Positions 1 through 8,832 of a stretch of DNA of 64,000 nt are shown in pieces. Source of the DNA: Chitinophaga sedimenti (lineage in GTDB: Bacteria; Bacteroidota; Bacteroidia; Chitinophagales; Chitinophagaceae); NCBI RefSeq assembly GCF_023156195.1, contig NZ_JAKUKA010000001.1:6077501-6141500 (forward strand), in the 5' to 3' direction. Under the pieces are notes generated by a model. It searched no databases and had not been told where the DNA came from. It was given only the letters and a program-made list of their open reading frames with translations. The first letter of the stretch is position 1; every line of letters begins with the position of its first letter. A program made the translations under genes and the position numbers.

Positions 1-150
1 ATAGTTGGTCGAACCTTTTTGACGGGAATTATGTTATAGGTTCATTATCAGTATTTTGTTTGGCAAAGCAATTACATGGTTAATCTAATTACCCCGGATG
101 CATTTATTAACCTTCAATAAAAATCGTCATTAAAACCAAAACATGATTTT

Positions 151-770
151 ATGAAAAAACTGCACTTTCTGACCGCGGCACTGATATCCCTGAGCTCTGC
201 AGCCATGGCCCAGACCCAAAGAGGCAATGTAATGGTGGGCGCCAACCTCCTCAACGTAACGGGTACCTTCCAGGACGGCTCTAACAGGTTCCAGCTGGGT
301 ATTTCACCAAAAGCTGCCTGGTTCATCAGGGACGGTCTCGCTATTGGTGCGGACGTGAGCCTGGGACTGGACCACAACAAAGTGGATATTTCCAAAACGA
401 CGGCGGTAAATTATGGTATCGGCGCCTTCGGTCGTTACTACATTAACGATAAGAATGTAGAGTTTTCGAAACGGAGCAAGTTCTTCCCGGAAGGTAACGT
501 GGGTTTTACCGGCAACAACACCAAGACTAAAATTGAGGGCGCTGGGGAGAACTCAGTGGAAACTAATGGCTTAGGTATTGGTTTTGGTCCGGGTCTGGCT
601 TATTTCATTACCCCTAACGTAGCCCCGGAGGCGCTGGTGAAGTATGACCGGGGGTTGGCTTCGGTAGCTCTACCACCAGTCACCGGGTAGGATTGAACCT
701 GGGTTTCCAGATTTACCTGCCTTCTTCAAAAGCGAAAGAGATCTATCGCGAAGAGAAGGGAAAAATGTAA
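151..770 (+). CDS. Outer-membrane beta-barrel (porin-family) protein, frameshifted near C-terminus
   Basis: The protein begins with a signal peptide (MKKLHFLTAALISLSSAAMA, cleavage before Q) followed by alternating hydrophobic strands rich in Gly, Asn and aromatic residues, as in small OmpA/OmpW-like barrels that sit in the outer membrane. As written it stops at 690. Adding one G to the G run near 658 restores a frame ending GLNLGFQIYLPS...KGKM at 770, giving about 206 residues. The last long strand (NLGFQIYLPS) is then a plausible terminal barrel strand. It stands alone, with its own terminator. Specific function and ligand are unknown. Confidence 0.75.
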
Positions 771-798
771 TTTTTTCCAGTTTGATATAGGTTACAGG

Positions 799-830
799 GA
801 GGCCGGTCGTGTACCGGCCTCTTTTATTTT
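799..830 (+). terminator. Intrinsic terminator after the barrel-protein gene
   Basis: A perfect 9-bp stem (GAGGCCGGT, 799-807, with ACCGGCCTC, 813-821) and a 5-nt loop are followed by a T-rich tract. It lies 29 nt past the repaired stop codon. Confidence 0.85.
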
Positions 831-1063
831 TACCACATCAATGTAAAAAAGATGATTGGGCTGCGCGCTGCAAGGGGGACGAATATTTTGCGAAAACGTG
901 GGGATAAAGTGAGCGGGACATTGTGGATAACTAAAAAAGCGGTTGGAGGACGGAATTACCTGTAAATGTGTAAATTAGCATGCTTCTCATCGGGATGGTT
1001 TGTTAGCACCGGCAGATAATTTTATATTATTTTGCTATTAATCTCAATTTTCCCTCAAAAATA
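827..1063. other. Gene-free gap before the ribosomal cluster
   Basis: No credible ORF is seen between the terminator and the rpsJ promoter. One exact DnaA-box 9-mer on the minus strand (TTGTGGATAA at about 921-930) occurs here without neighbours, so it is not evidence of an origin. The usual rpsL-rpsG-fusA block that often precedes rpsJ is absent from the window. Confidence 0.6.
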
Positions 1064-1094
1064 TTTGTCCCGATTAAAAAATTGGCTACCTTTG
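1064..1094 (+). promoter_or_regulatory. Promoter of the S10 cluster
   Basis: TTTG at 1064-1067 and TACCTTTG at 1087-1094 are separated by 19 nt, which fits the Bacteroidota sigma-ABfr consensus exactly. Transcription would start near 1101, leaving a leader of roughly 38 nt before rpsJ. Confidence 0.8.
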
Positions 1095-1138
1095 CCCTCC
1101 CAAATTGTAAGGGGTAAATTAGAAGAAGTTCATTGCAT

Positions 1139-1444
1139 ATGTCTCAGAGAATTAGAATCAAGCTGAAGTCCTACGATCATAATTTGGTGGATAAATCCGC
1201 TGAGAAGATCGTTAAAACCGTGCGTAACACGGGTGCCGTGGTAACAGGTCCTATACCTTTGCCTACAGAAAAGAAAATTTTTACGGTACTGCGTTCTCCG
1301 CACGTTAACAAAAAGGCGCGCGAACAGTTCCAGCTTTGCACGCACAAGCGTTTGTTGGACATTTATACTTCCTCTTCCGGGACAGTGGACGCGTTGAGCA
1401 AGCTCGACCTCCCTTCTGGTGTAGAAGTAGAAATCAAGGCGTAA
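1139..1444 (+). CDS. rpsJ: 30S ribosomal protein S10
   Basis: S10 is a small-subunit head protein that also serves as NusE in transcription antitermination. The sequence MSQRIRIKLKSYDHNLVDKS is diagnostic, and the protein is full length at 101 residues. I chose the ATG at 1139 over an in-frame TTG at 1133 because the family starts at this Met. It is the first gene of the cluster, directly behind a strong promoter. The 163-nt gap to rplC is long and can fold: an imperfect hairpin is formed by CCTGAGGAT and ATCCCTCAGG at about 1558-1587. Confidence 0.97.
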   Translation: MSQRIRIKLKSYDHNLVDKSAEKIVKTVRNTGAVVTGPIPLPTEKKIFTVLRSPHVNKKAREQFQLCTHKRLLDIYTSSSGTVDALSKLDLPSGVEVEIKA

Positions 1445-1607
1445 GGACATCGGCAGGCGGGCGAAAGGTCCGCTTGAGGTATTTGTAACGTTATACAAGA
1501 GATTTAGGTCACGCCTTCTGGGTGGCCACCAATAAAACGAGTATTTAAACCGCTCATCCTGAGGATAGCTTTGACATCCCTCAGGCGCTGGGCATAATAT
1601 ATCATCA

Positions 1608-2223
1608 ATGAAAGGTATTATTGGCAAAAAGATTGGGATGACCAGCATCTTCGAAGCTAATGGCAAGCAGACTGCCTGCACCATCATCGAAGCGGGTCCC
1701 AACGTTGTAACACAGGTGAAGTCTGAAGAAACAGACGGTTACAACGCAATTCAGGTAGCATTCGGCGACAAAAAGAGAAGCACGCTACCAAAGCAGAAAC
1801 TAATCACTTCGCGAAAGCACAGACCTCCCCTAAACGCTTCGTAAAAGAGTTCCGTAACCCAGACGTACAGAAAGCCCTTGGAGAAACCATCACCTGCGAA
1901 ATTTTCGCTGAAGGTGAGAAAGTAGATGTAGTTGGTACATCTAAAGGTAAAGGTTTCAGGGTGTTGTTAAACGTCACGGCTTTAGCGGTGTTGGTGAAGC
2001 AACGCACGGTCAGCACGATCGTAGCAGGGCTCCCGGTTCCGTAGGCGGTTCTTCTTATCCTTCCCGCGTATTTAAAGGCATGCGTATGGCTGGCCAAACT
2101 GGTAACGAACGAGTGAAAGTTAAAGGTCTTAAGGTTCTGAAGGTATTCCCTGACAAGAATTATATCCTGGTAAGTGGTTCCGTTCCGGGCCACAATGGTT
2201 CAATCGTTTTAATCCAGAAGTAA
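1608..2223 (+). CDS. rplC: 50S ribosomal protein L3 (two frame breaks)
   Basis: The start MKGIIGKKIGMTSIFEANGK and the end NYILVSGSVPGHNGSIVLIQ are classic L3, an early-assembly 23S rRNA-binding protein near the peptidyl-transferase centre. The reading frame breaks near 1790, where one base is missing before KAETNHFAKAQTSPKRF. It breaks again near 1956, where a C is missing so that CCAGG reads CAGG; repair gives GFQGVVKRHGFSG. With both repaired the protein is 205 residues, the normal length. Its stop lies 1 nt before the rplD start, so the two are almost certainly cotranscribed. Confidence 0.93.
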
Positions 2224-2224
2224 C

Positions 2225-2865
2225 ATGACACTCGACATTTTAAATATAGAAGGTAAGAAAACAGGCCGTTCAGTAGAACTTCCTGAGGAGATTTTCGGTG
2301 TGGAGCCTAACAACCACGTTATTTACCTGGCTGTGAAACAGTATCTGGCCGCTCAGCGTCAGGGTACACACAAGGTAAAAACCCGTGCTGAAGTGAAAGG
2401 TGCTTCCCGCAAACTGCACAAACAAAAAGGTACTGGTGGTTCCCGTAAAGGTAACATCCGTAACCCACTGTATAAAGGTGGTGGTACCATCTTCGGTCCA
2501 AAACCTCACCGTTACGACATCAAACTGAACAGGAAAGTGAAAGATCTGGCTAAGATCTCCGCACTGTCTGCAAAAGCTAAAGAAAACGGCATCATCATCG
2601 TTGAAGATGTAAACTTCGAGGCTCCAAAGACAAAACAGTTCATGAGCATTCTCAAAAACCTGAGCATCAACGTAGAAGGAAAGAAAACCCTGCTCGTACT
2701 GCCTGAGTACAATGACAATGTTTACCTGTCTCTGCGTAACATTCCTACAGTTGGTGGTACTGTACTGAGCGACATCAACACTTATGACATCGTTAATACC
2801 AACTACCGGTGTTTACTGAGAGTGCTGTAAAGATCTTCACTGAAGAGCCTGCAGTAGTAGCATAA
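2225..2865 (+). CDS. rplD: 50S ribosomal protein L4 (one frame break)
   Basis: L4 lines the nascent-peptide exit tunnel. The tunnel-loop region KQKGTGGSRKGNIRNPLYKG is clear. The frame is lost at 2806-2809, where CCGG stands for an expected CCTGG. Restoring T gives NTNYLVFTESAVKIFTEEPAVVA and a stop at 2863-2865, for 213 residues. Uncorrected, the ORF ends early at 2830 with an unrelated tail. Confidence 0.94.
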
Positions 2866-2928
2866 GTTGAACCGATAACTATATAATAAACAAGCTGCCG
2901 GCTGGCCGGCAGCGAAAAGCGATAAAAG

Positions 2929-3226
2929 ATGAAACCTTCTGATGTTTTAATCAAACCGGTGGTATCTGAAAAGGTGAATAAGGCTACCGATAAATTCAAC
3001 CGCTACTACTTCATTGTTGACAAAAAGCCAACAAACTGGAGATCAAAAAGCAGTGGAAGAATTTTACGGCGTAACTGTGGCCGAAGTAAACACCGCAGTA
3101 ATGCCCGGCAAGAGCAAATTCCGTTTCACTAAAGCGGGATTCATTTCTGGCCGCAAGCCTTCTTACAAAAAAGCAGTAGTAACCCTCGCACAGGGTGAAT
3201 CCATAGATCTGTATGCTAACATGTAA
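2929..3226 (+). CDS. rplW: 50S ribosomal protein L23 (two frame breaks)
   Basis: L23 sits at the tunnel exit and docks trigger factor and SRP. The N-terminus MKPSDVLIKPVVSEKVNKAT and the C-terminal AEVNTAVMPGKSKFRFTKAG are both typical but lie in different frames. Two single-base deletions, a G near 3032 and an A near 3050, reconcile them as VDKKANKLEIKKAVEEFYGV. The repaired length is 99 residues. Confidence 0.93.
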
Positions 3227-3319
3227 TGTGCCCTATAACGGTTGAAACAACCGATATATATGGATGTATATACAGATCGACTTAATAAACTGAATTTTAA
3301 AATTCTTAGATTTTAGAAA

Positions 3320-4150
3320 ATGGCACTGAAAAAGTACAAACCGATTACAGCCGGTACCCGTTGGAAAATCGGCAATGCGTATGCAGAGCTGACTACTGAC
3401 CAACCTGAAAAGAGCCTGCTGGAGCCTATCTCCAAAACTGGTGGTAGGAACGCGCAAGGCCGCAGGTCTATGCGTTATATCGGTGGTGGTCACAAAAAAC
3501 ATTACCGTATCATTGATTTCAAACGTAACAAGGAAAACATCCCTGCTACTGTTAAATCGATCGAATACGATCCGAACCGTAGCGCGTTTATCGCATTGTT
3601 GTCTTATACAGATGGTGAAAAACGTTACATCCTCGCACCGCAGGGTCTGCAGGTTGGCGCTACTGTAATCGCAGGCACCGACGTTGCTCCTGAACTGGGT
3701 AACTCACTGCCGCTGAAAAACATGCCGCTGGGTACTGTTGTTCACAACATTGAACTGCAGCCTGGTAAAGGTGGCGCGATCGCAAGAAGCGCTGGTACTT
3801 ATGCTCAGCTCTCGAACAAGGAAGAAAGATACGCTGTATTGAAAATGCCTTCTGGTGAGCTCCGCAAAGTACTGAACACTTGTAAAGCTACTGTAGGTAC
3901 CGTTTCTAACTCCGACCACGCATTGCAATCCATCGGTAAAGCTGGTGCTAACCGTTGGAGAGGTATCCGCCCAAGAAACCGCGGTGTTGCAATGAACCCT
4001 GTGGATCACCCGATGGGTGGTGGTGAAGGTAAATCAAGCGGTGGCCATCCGCGTTCAAGGACCGGCAAATATGCTAAGGGCCTGAAAACAAGGAAGCCGC
4101 ATAAGAGCTCTGATAAACTGATCATCAGCAGGAAAGGTAAAAACAAATAA
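3320..4150 (+). CDS. rplB: 50S ribosomal protein L2
   Basis: An intact 276-residue L2, the 23S rRNA-binding protein needed for subunit association and peptidyl transfer. The C-terminal signature GVAMNPVDHPMGGGEGKSSG includes the conserved His implicated in peptidyl-transferase function. There are no frame problems. It is followed by an intergenic hairpin before rpsS. Confidence 0.98.
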   Translation: MALKKYKPITAGTRWKIGNAYAELTTDQPEKSLLEPISKTGGRNAQGRRSMRYIGGGHKKHYRIIDFKRNKENIPATVKSIEYDPNRSAFIALLSYTDGEKRYILAPQGLQVGATVIAGTDVAPELGNSLPLKNMPLGTVVHNIELQPGKGGAIARSAGTYAQLSNKEERYAVLKMPSGELRKVLNTCKATVGTVSNSDHALQSIGKAGANRWRGIRPRNRGVAMNPVDHPMGGGEGKSSGGHPRSRTGKYAKGLKTRKPHKSSDKLIISRKGKNK

Positions 4151-4166
4151 TATTTAAAATCCTGGT

Positions 4167-4197
4167 CCGGTTCCCGGATGTAACATTTGGGAACCGG
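4167..4197 (+). promoter_or_regulatory. Intergenic hairpin between rplB and rpsS
   Basis: CCGGTTCCC (4167-4175) pairs perfectly with GGGAACCGG (4189-4197) around a 13-nt loop. No T tract follows, so it is more likely an mRNA processing or stability element than a terminator. Confidence 0.5.
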
Positions 4198-4228
4198 TAT
4201 CTGATAAACGGAATTTAAACATAATATC

Positions 4229-4495
4229 ATGGGTCGTTCCATTAGAAAAGGTCCTTACGTAGACCAGAAATTAGAGAAGAAGGTAGATAAAATGAATGAA
4301 GGCACTAAACGTACTGTTATCAAGACGTGGAGCCGCCGTTCAACTATCACTCCTGATTTTGTGGGCCATACTTTCGCAGTACACAACGGTAACAAATTTA
4401 TCCCTGTGTATGTAACAGAGTTCATGGTAGGTCATAAACTGGGTGAGTTTGCGCCTACGCGTAACTTCAAAGGACACGCCAACAAGAAAATGTAA
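4229..4495 (+). CDS. rpsS: 30S ribosomal protein S19
   Basis: An intact 88-residue S19, which contacts S13 and the A-site tRNA in the 30S head. MGRSIRKGPYVDQKLEKKVD and the C-terminal KLGEFAPTRNFKGH are family hallmarks. It lies between rplB and rplV in conserved order. Confidence 0.98.
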   Translation: MGRSIRKGPYVDQKLEKKVDKMNEGTKRTVIKTWSRRSTITPDFVGHTFAVHNGNKFIPVYVTEFMVGHKLGEFAPTRNFKGHANKKM

Positions 4496-4602
4496 TTAGT
4501 GTAAGGTTTTAGTTTTTCGGTTTCCGGTAATATTGGATGAAACCTGAAATACAGAACCGGAACTGAATTGAAACAATTAACACGAATCCGAAACATATAA
4601 CA

Positions 4603-4947
4603 ATGGAAGCAGTAGCTAAGCTCAATAATAATCCTACATCTCCCCGCAAAATGCGTTTGCTGGCAGACCTGATCCGCGGACTGGATGTAGAGAAAGCGCT
4701 GAACATTTTGAAGTTCCATACCAAGCACCCTAGCGTACCCCTGGAGAAATTGCTGTTGTCAGCAGTTGCCAACTGGAAAGTGAAGAATGAAGGTGTTAGG
4801 GCAGAAGATGCGAACCTGATTGTAAAAACGATCTTCGTAGATGGTGGCCGCCAACTGAAAAGAATGCGTCCGGCTCCTCAGGGTCGTGGTTACCGTATCC
4901 GTAAAAGGAGCAACCACGTAACTATCGTAGTTGACAGCCGCGCATAA
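4603..4947 (+). CDS. rplV: 50S ribosomal protein L22
   Basis: An intact 114-residue L22, whose hairpin lines the exit tunnel. NNPTSPRKMRLLADLIRG and the C-terminal MRPAPQGRGYRIRKRSNHVT are diagnostic. The 107-nt upstream spacer is AT-rich with no ORF. The 50-nt gap to rpsC is compatible with one transcript. Confidence 0.98.
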   Translation: MEAVAKLNNNPTSPRKMRLLADLIRGLDVEKALNILKFHTKHPSVPLEKLLLSAVANWKVKNEGVRAEDANLIVKTIFVDGGRQLKRMRPAPQGRGYRIRKRSNHVTIVVDSRA

Positions 4948-4997
4948 GCTTAAAGGAAACAAATAGTATTAAACTCATAGACAAATAAAACCAGAAC

Positions 4998-5797
4998 ATG
5001 GGTCAGAAAACAAATCCTATTGGTAACAGGTTAGGTATCATCAGAGGATGGGACTCAAATTGGTATGGTAGCAAAAAGATTTCTCTACCAAACTGATCGA
5101 GGATAACAAGATCAGGACATACCTGAATGCCCGTATCAACAAAGGCGGTATTTCTCGCGTAGTGATCGAAAGAACACTGGGTAAACTCATCATCACCATT
5201 CATACTTCCAAACCTGGTATCATCATAGGTAAAGGCGGTAACGAAGTGGATCGTATCAAGGAAGAACTGAAAAAGTTGACCAGCAAGGAAGACGTTCAGA
5301 TCAACATCCTCGAGATCCGTCGTCCGGAAATCGACGCCAATATCGTAGGTGAAACAATCGCAAAACAAATTGAAAGCCGTATCAACTACAAACGTGCTAT
5401 CAAAATGGCGATTGCAACTGCTCTGAGAATGGGCGCCGAAGGTATCAAGGTAAAAGTTGGCGGTCGTTTGGGCGGTGCAGAAATCGCACGTTCTGAGGAA
5501 ATGAAGCAAGGTCGTGTACCTTTGCACACTTTCCGTATGGACATCGATTATGCTTCTTTGTTTGCACAGACTGTTTATGGTAAAATCGGTATCAAAGTAT
5601 GGATCTGTAAAGGTGAAGTACTTGGTAAACGCGATCTGAACCCGAACGCAATCAGCGGTAAAGACGGTGAAGTTCGTGGCGGTGGTGACCGTGGCCCTCG
5701 TGGTGGCGGCGACCGTGGCGATCGCGGTGGTGACCGTGGCCCTCGTGGCGGCGGCGGCGATAGAAGAGGTGGTGGCGACCGTGGTCCCCGCAGATAG
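4998..5797 (+). CDS. rpsC: 30S ribosomal protein S3 with Gly/Arg/Asp-rich C-terminal tail (one frame break)
   Basis: S3 lines the mRNA entry channel. MGQKTNPIGNRLGIIRGWDS starts at the ATG at 4998. An A is missing from the run near 5073, where repair gives YGSKKDFSTKLIEDNKIRTY. The KH-domain motif PGIIIGKGGNEVDRIKEEL is intact. About residues 224-266 form a low-complexity tail built from GGGDRGPR-like repeats, ending GDRGPRR. The repaired length is 266 residues, longer than the roughly 230 of E. coli S3. The extension reads in the correct frame up to a normal stop, so it is not a frameshift product. Confidence 0.94.
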
Positions 5798-5878
5798 TCT
5801 TCTTCTGATTCGAAGGAAATAAACAGGGCGGTGCAAGCTGCCGATGAATTATAAATAAACTTTTTAATAACATAAACG

Positions 5879-6298
5879 ATGTTACAGCCAAAAAGAACGA
5901 AACACAGGAAGATGCACAAAGGCCGCATCAAGGGTAACGCAAAGAGGGGTGCAACCCTTTCCTTTGGTACTTTCGGCCTCAAAGCATTGGAACCTAAGTG
6001 GATCACTGACCGCCAGATTGAAGCGGCCAGGGTGGCTCTGACCAGGCATATGAAGCGTGAAGGTAACGTGTGGATCCGTATATTCCCCGACAAACCTATC
6101 ACTGCTAAACCTTTGGAAGTGAGGATGGGTAAAGGTAAAGGTGCTCCTGATCACTGGGCTGCTGTAGTAAAACCAGGCAGAATCCTTTTCGAAGCAGACG
6201 GCGTACCCTTACAGGTAGCGAAAGAAGCTATGGAACTGGCCGCACAGAAATTACCGATCGCAGTGAAATTCGTAGTACGCCGCGATTACGTAGCATAA
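5879..6298 (+). CDS. rplP: 50S ribosomal protein L16
   Basis: An intact 139-residue L16, which helps position the A-site tRNA. MLQPKRTKHRKMHKGRIKGN and RMGKGKGAPDHWAAVVKPGR are diagnostic. The Arg that is hydroxylated in some bacteria lies in this last motif region; no hydroxylase is visible nearby. Confidence 0.98.
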   Translation: MLQPKRTKHRKMHKGRIKGNAKRGATLSFGTFGLKALEPKWITDRQIEAARVALTRHMKREGNVWIRIFPDKPITAKPLEVRMGKGKGAPDHWAAVVKPGRILFEADGVPLQVAKEAMELAAQKLPIAVKFVVRRDYVA

Positions 6299-6348
6299 GC
6301 CACGGGTAATTATTACTACTGACTAACAAAACAGAAAAAGATAATACA

Positions 6349-6549
6349 ATGGCAAAAGCTAAACTGGATGTTAAGGGCTTAAGCGAGCAGGAACTGAAAG
6401 AGAAAATCTCTGAAGAAACCCTGCGCCTGAAAAAGGTTTCATTCGGCCACGCAATTACTCCCATCGAAAACCCGATGAGCATTCGCGGTATCAGAAGGGA
6501 TATTGCGCGCATGAAAACTGAACTGCGCAAAAGAGAGCTGGGCTTCTAA
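6349..6549 (+). CDS. rpmC: 50S ribosomal protein L29
   Basis: An intact 66-residue L29 with two helices, located near the exit tunnel beside L23. The core KISEETLRLKKVSFGHAI matches the Bacteroidota form. The spacer to rpsQ contains two small hairpins (CTGGG/CCCAG near 6554-6569 and CTCCC/GGGAG near 6605-6619). Confidence 0.95.
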   Translation: MAKAKLDVKGLSEQELKEKISEETLRLKKVSFGHAITPIENPMSIRGIRRDIARMKTELRKRELGF

Positions 6550-6641
6550 ATCCAACTGGGTAGACGCCCAGTCATGGGCCGCCCGCATAAAATATATTTT
6601 TAACCTCCCGTAAGGGAGCACGGTGGTAAAATACTTTCAAA

Positions 6642-6900
6642 ATGACCGAAAGAAAATTAAGAAAAACCAGGGTTGGCGTGGTATCCAGCAATAAGGCGGA
6701 TAAAACCATCTCCGTTGCTGTTGAACGTAAAGTGAAACACCCAATTTATGGTAAGTTCATTAAAAAAACTACCAAGTTCATGGCTCACGACGAAAAGAAC
6801 GAGTGCAGCATCGGCGATACCGTAAAAATTATGGAAACACGCCCGTTGAGCAAGAACAAGTCCACGGAGACTGGTAGAAATTATCGAAAAAGTAAAATAA
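6642..6900 (+). CDS. rpsQ: 30S ribosomal protein S17 (one frame break)
   Basis: S17 is a primary 16S rRNA-binding protein. RKTRVGVVSSNKADKTISVA and KKTTKFMAHDEKNECSIGDT are typical. Near 6873 the frame shifts by a net +1 or -2. The continuing frame RLVEIIEKVK with its stop at 6898-6900 is the expected S17 end. As written, a non-homologous tail would run on to 6950. The repaired length is about 86 residues. Confidence 0.92.
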
Positions 6901-6971
6901 TCAATCAACTTGTTTCAAGCTGTATGCGGATTGCCCGGTACAGCCGCTGATTAAACAACAAAAGTATTACG

Positions 6972-7340
6972 ATGATACAACAAGAATCAAGGCTGAACGT
7001 AGCTGATAACTCTGGTGCTAAAGAAGTACTTTGCATCCGCGTGTTGGGTAACTCTGGCCAGGACTACGCAAAGGTAGGCGACAAGATTGTAGTAACTGTA
7101 AAGGACGCAATCCCCGCTGGTGGCGTTAAAAAAGGTACTGTTACCAAAGCAGTTATCGTGAGGACCAAGAACAAATTGCGCCGTAAAGACGGATCTTATA
7201 TCCGCTTCGACGACAACGCAGTTGTATTGCTGAACAACGCCGACGAGCCCCGCGGTACCCGTATTTTCGGTCCGGTTGCCCGTGAGCTCAGGGATAAAGG
7301 ATACATGAAGATTATCTCTCTCGCTCCTGAAGTACTCTAA
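6972..7340 (+). CDS. rplN: 50S ribosomal protein L14
   Basis: An intact 122-residue L14, which forms an inter-subunit bridge. MIQQESRLNVADNSGAKEVL and ADEPRGTRIFGPVARELRDK are family signatures. It is followed at once by a strong terminator hairpin, so it probably closes the first transcription unit of the cluster. Confidence 0.98.
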   Translation: MIQQESRLNVADNSGAKEVLCIRVLGNSGQDYAKVGDKIVVTVKDAIPAGGVKKGTVTKAVIVRTKNKLRRKDGSYIRFDDNAVVLLNNADEPRGTRIFGPVARELRDKGYMKIISLAPEVL

Positions 7341-7350
7341 GATATTAGTT

Positions 7351-7385
7351 GCGAAAAGGCTTATTTGGCCTTTTCGCTTTTTATT
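7351..7385 (+). terminator. Intrinsic terminator inside the ribosomal cluster
   Basis: GCGAAAAGGC (7351-7360) pairs perfectly with GCCTTTTCGC (7368-7377) around a 7-nt loop, and TTTTTATTT follows. It separates rplN from rplX. The loop also supplies the TTTG (7364-7367) of the next promoter. Confidence 0.8.
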
Positions 7386-7395
7386 TATATCTTTG
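7364..7395 (+). promoter_or_regulatory. Internal promoter driving rplX onward
   Basis: TTTG (7364-7367), 20 nt, then TATCTTTG (7388-7395) fits the Bacteroidota consensus. Transcription would start near 7402, giving a leader of about 72 nt. The leader holds a perfect 10-bp hairpin, CAAGCGAAAC (7430-7439) with GTTTCGCTTG (7444-7453). Confidence 0.7.
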
Positions 7396-7473
7396 CAGCC
7401 CGTTTCTAAAAGCGAGAAAACTTATTAATCAAGCGAAACCAGCGTTTCGCTTGGCGTTTTAAACAAACAAATA

Positions 7474-7812
7474 ATGAAAACTAGATTTAAGCCTAAGTTC
7501 AACATTAAGAAAGGCGACATGGTAGTTGTAATTGCCGGCGACGACAAAGACAGGACCAAAGCCCGTAAAGTGTTGGAAGTACTTCCCGAGAAGGCTCGTG
7601 TATTGGTTGAAGGTGTTAACATCATCACCAAACACACCAAACCTACTGCTCAAAATACCAAAGGTGGTATCGTAAAGCAGGAAGCGCCTATCGCAATCTC
7701 TAACGTTATGCTCTGGGATGCTAAAACCAGCAAACCAACCAAAGTGAGCCGTCAGAGAGAGAATGGTAAATTAGTTCGTATAGCTAAAAAATCAGGGGAG
7801 GTAATTAAATAA
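7474..7812 (+). CDS. rplX: 50S ribosomal protein L24
   Basis: An intact 112-residue L24, an assembly initiator. The KOW motif KKGDMVVVIAGDDKDRTKAR and the following GVNIITKHTKPTAQNTKGGI are diagnostic. Its stop overlaps the rplE start by one base (TAATG), the only overlap in the cluster, implying translational coupling. A leader hairpin at 7430-7453 lies 20 nt upstream of the start and could be autoregulatory, which is inference. Confidence 0.97.
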   Translation: MKTRFKPKFNIKKGDMVVVIAGDDKDRTKARKVLEVLPEKARVLVEGVNIITKHTKPTAQNTKGGIVKQEAPIAISNVMLWDAKTSKPTKVSRQRENGKLVRIAKKSGEVIK

Positions 7813-8385
7813 TGGCAAATACTACATATACACCCAGGCTGGCTACCAAATACCGCGAAGAAGTGGTAAACGCGCTGATGAAAAAATTCGGCTACAAAAC
7901 TGTTATGCAGGTACCCCGCCTCACCAAAATATGCCTGAACCAGGGTATTAACGGTGCGGTTAGCGATAAAAACTGGTAGATATTGCTGTTGACGAGATGA
8001 CGCGCATCTCTGGTCAGAAAGCAATTGCTACTTTATCTAAGAAAGATATCTCCAACTTCAAGTTGAGGAAACATATGCCAATCGGCGCCCGTGTTACCCT
8101 GCGTGGAGTTAACATGTACGAGTTCCGGACAGGCTGATCGCTGTATCCCTGCCTCGCGTACGTGACTTTAAAGGTATCAACGACAAGGCGTTCGACGGTC
8201 GTGGTAACTACACACTGGGTGTTACCGAGCAGATCATCTTCCCTGAGATCGATATCGATAAAGTAACGAAGATCTCCGGTATGGATATCACTTTTGTAAC
8301 GACTGCCCAAACCAACGAAGAGGCTTACGAGCTGCTGAAAGAACTGGGTATGCCGTTCAAAAACATCAAAAGAGATAATCAATAA
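7812..8385 (+). CDS. rplE: 50S ribosomal protein L5 (two frame breaks)
   Basis: L5 binds 5S rRNA and contacts S13. MANTTYTPRLATKYREEVVN opens the gene at the ATG overlapping the rplX stop. An A is missing near 7973 (DKKLVDIAVDEM after repair). A T is missing at 8125-8128, where CCTGG has become CCGG and repair gives MYEFLDRLIAVSLPRVRDF. The end ELGMPFKNIKRDNQ stops at 8383-8385. The repaired length is 191 residues. Confidence 0.93.
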
Positions 8386-8463
8386 TATATTCGAAATAAC
8401 AAGTCCCGGGCTTTGAAGAGCACGGGATTTGGGATTTTAAAACTGGAATATCAACAATTTAAT

Positions 8464-8733
8464 ATGGCAAGAGAATCCGTAAAAGCCAGAGAAAGAAAGA
8501 GACAAGCCCTGGTAGACAAATTTGCTGAAAAACGCGCTGAGCTGAAAGCCGCAGGCGATTATGCAGCACTTGACAAACTGCCCAGGAATGCTTCTCCCGT
8601 TCGTCTGCACAACAGATGCCAGTTAAGCGGTCGTCCTAAAGGTTACATGCGCCAGTTTGGCCTGTGCCGTAACATGTTCCGCGACATGGCCCTGGCAGGT
8701 AAAATCCCAGGCGTAAGAAAAGCTAGCTGGTAA
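8464..8733 (+). CDS. rpsN: 30S ribosomal protein S14 (zinc-free type)
   Basis: An intact 89-residue S14. The length and the absence of paired CxxC motifs mark the longer zinc-independent type. The core is NRCQLSGRPKGYMRQFGLCR, ending GKIPGVRKASW. The ATG at 8464 was chosen over an upstream in-frame alternative at 8413, which lies in the spacer and adds residues not seen in S14. Confidence 0.97.
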   Translation: MARESVKARERKRQALVDKFAEKRAELKAAGDYAALDKLPRNASPVRLHNRCQLSGRPKGYMRQFGLCRNMFRDMALAGKIPGVRKASW

Positions 8734-8832
8734 GCCCAAGAGTAAAGTCCGGTGCCAGCATGCCGGCAACTAACTGATTCCTTTCCTTATCGGTTGGATA
8801 TCGCATTGTAAATTTTTAACTTTTTTGAAACA

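Noticed and set aside
922..930. Isolated DnaA box before rpsJ as an origin signal
   Set aside because: A single 9-mer without clustering or an AT-rich unwinding region is expected by chance at this window size.
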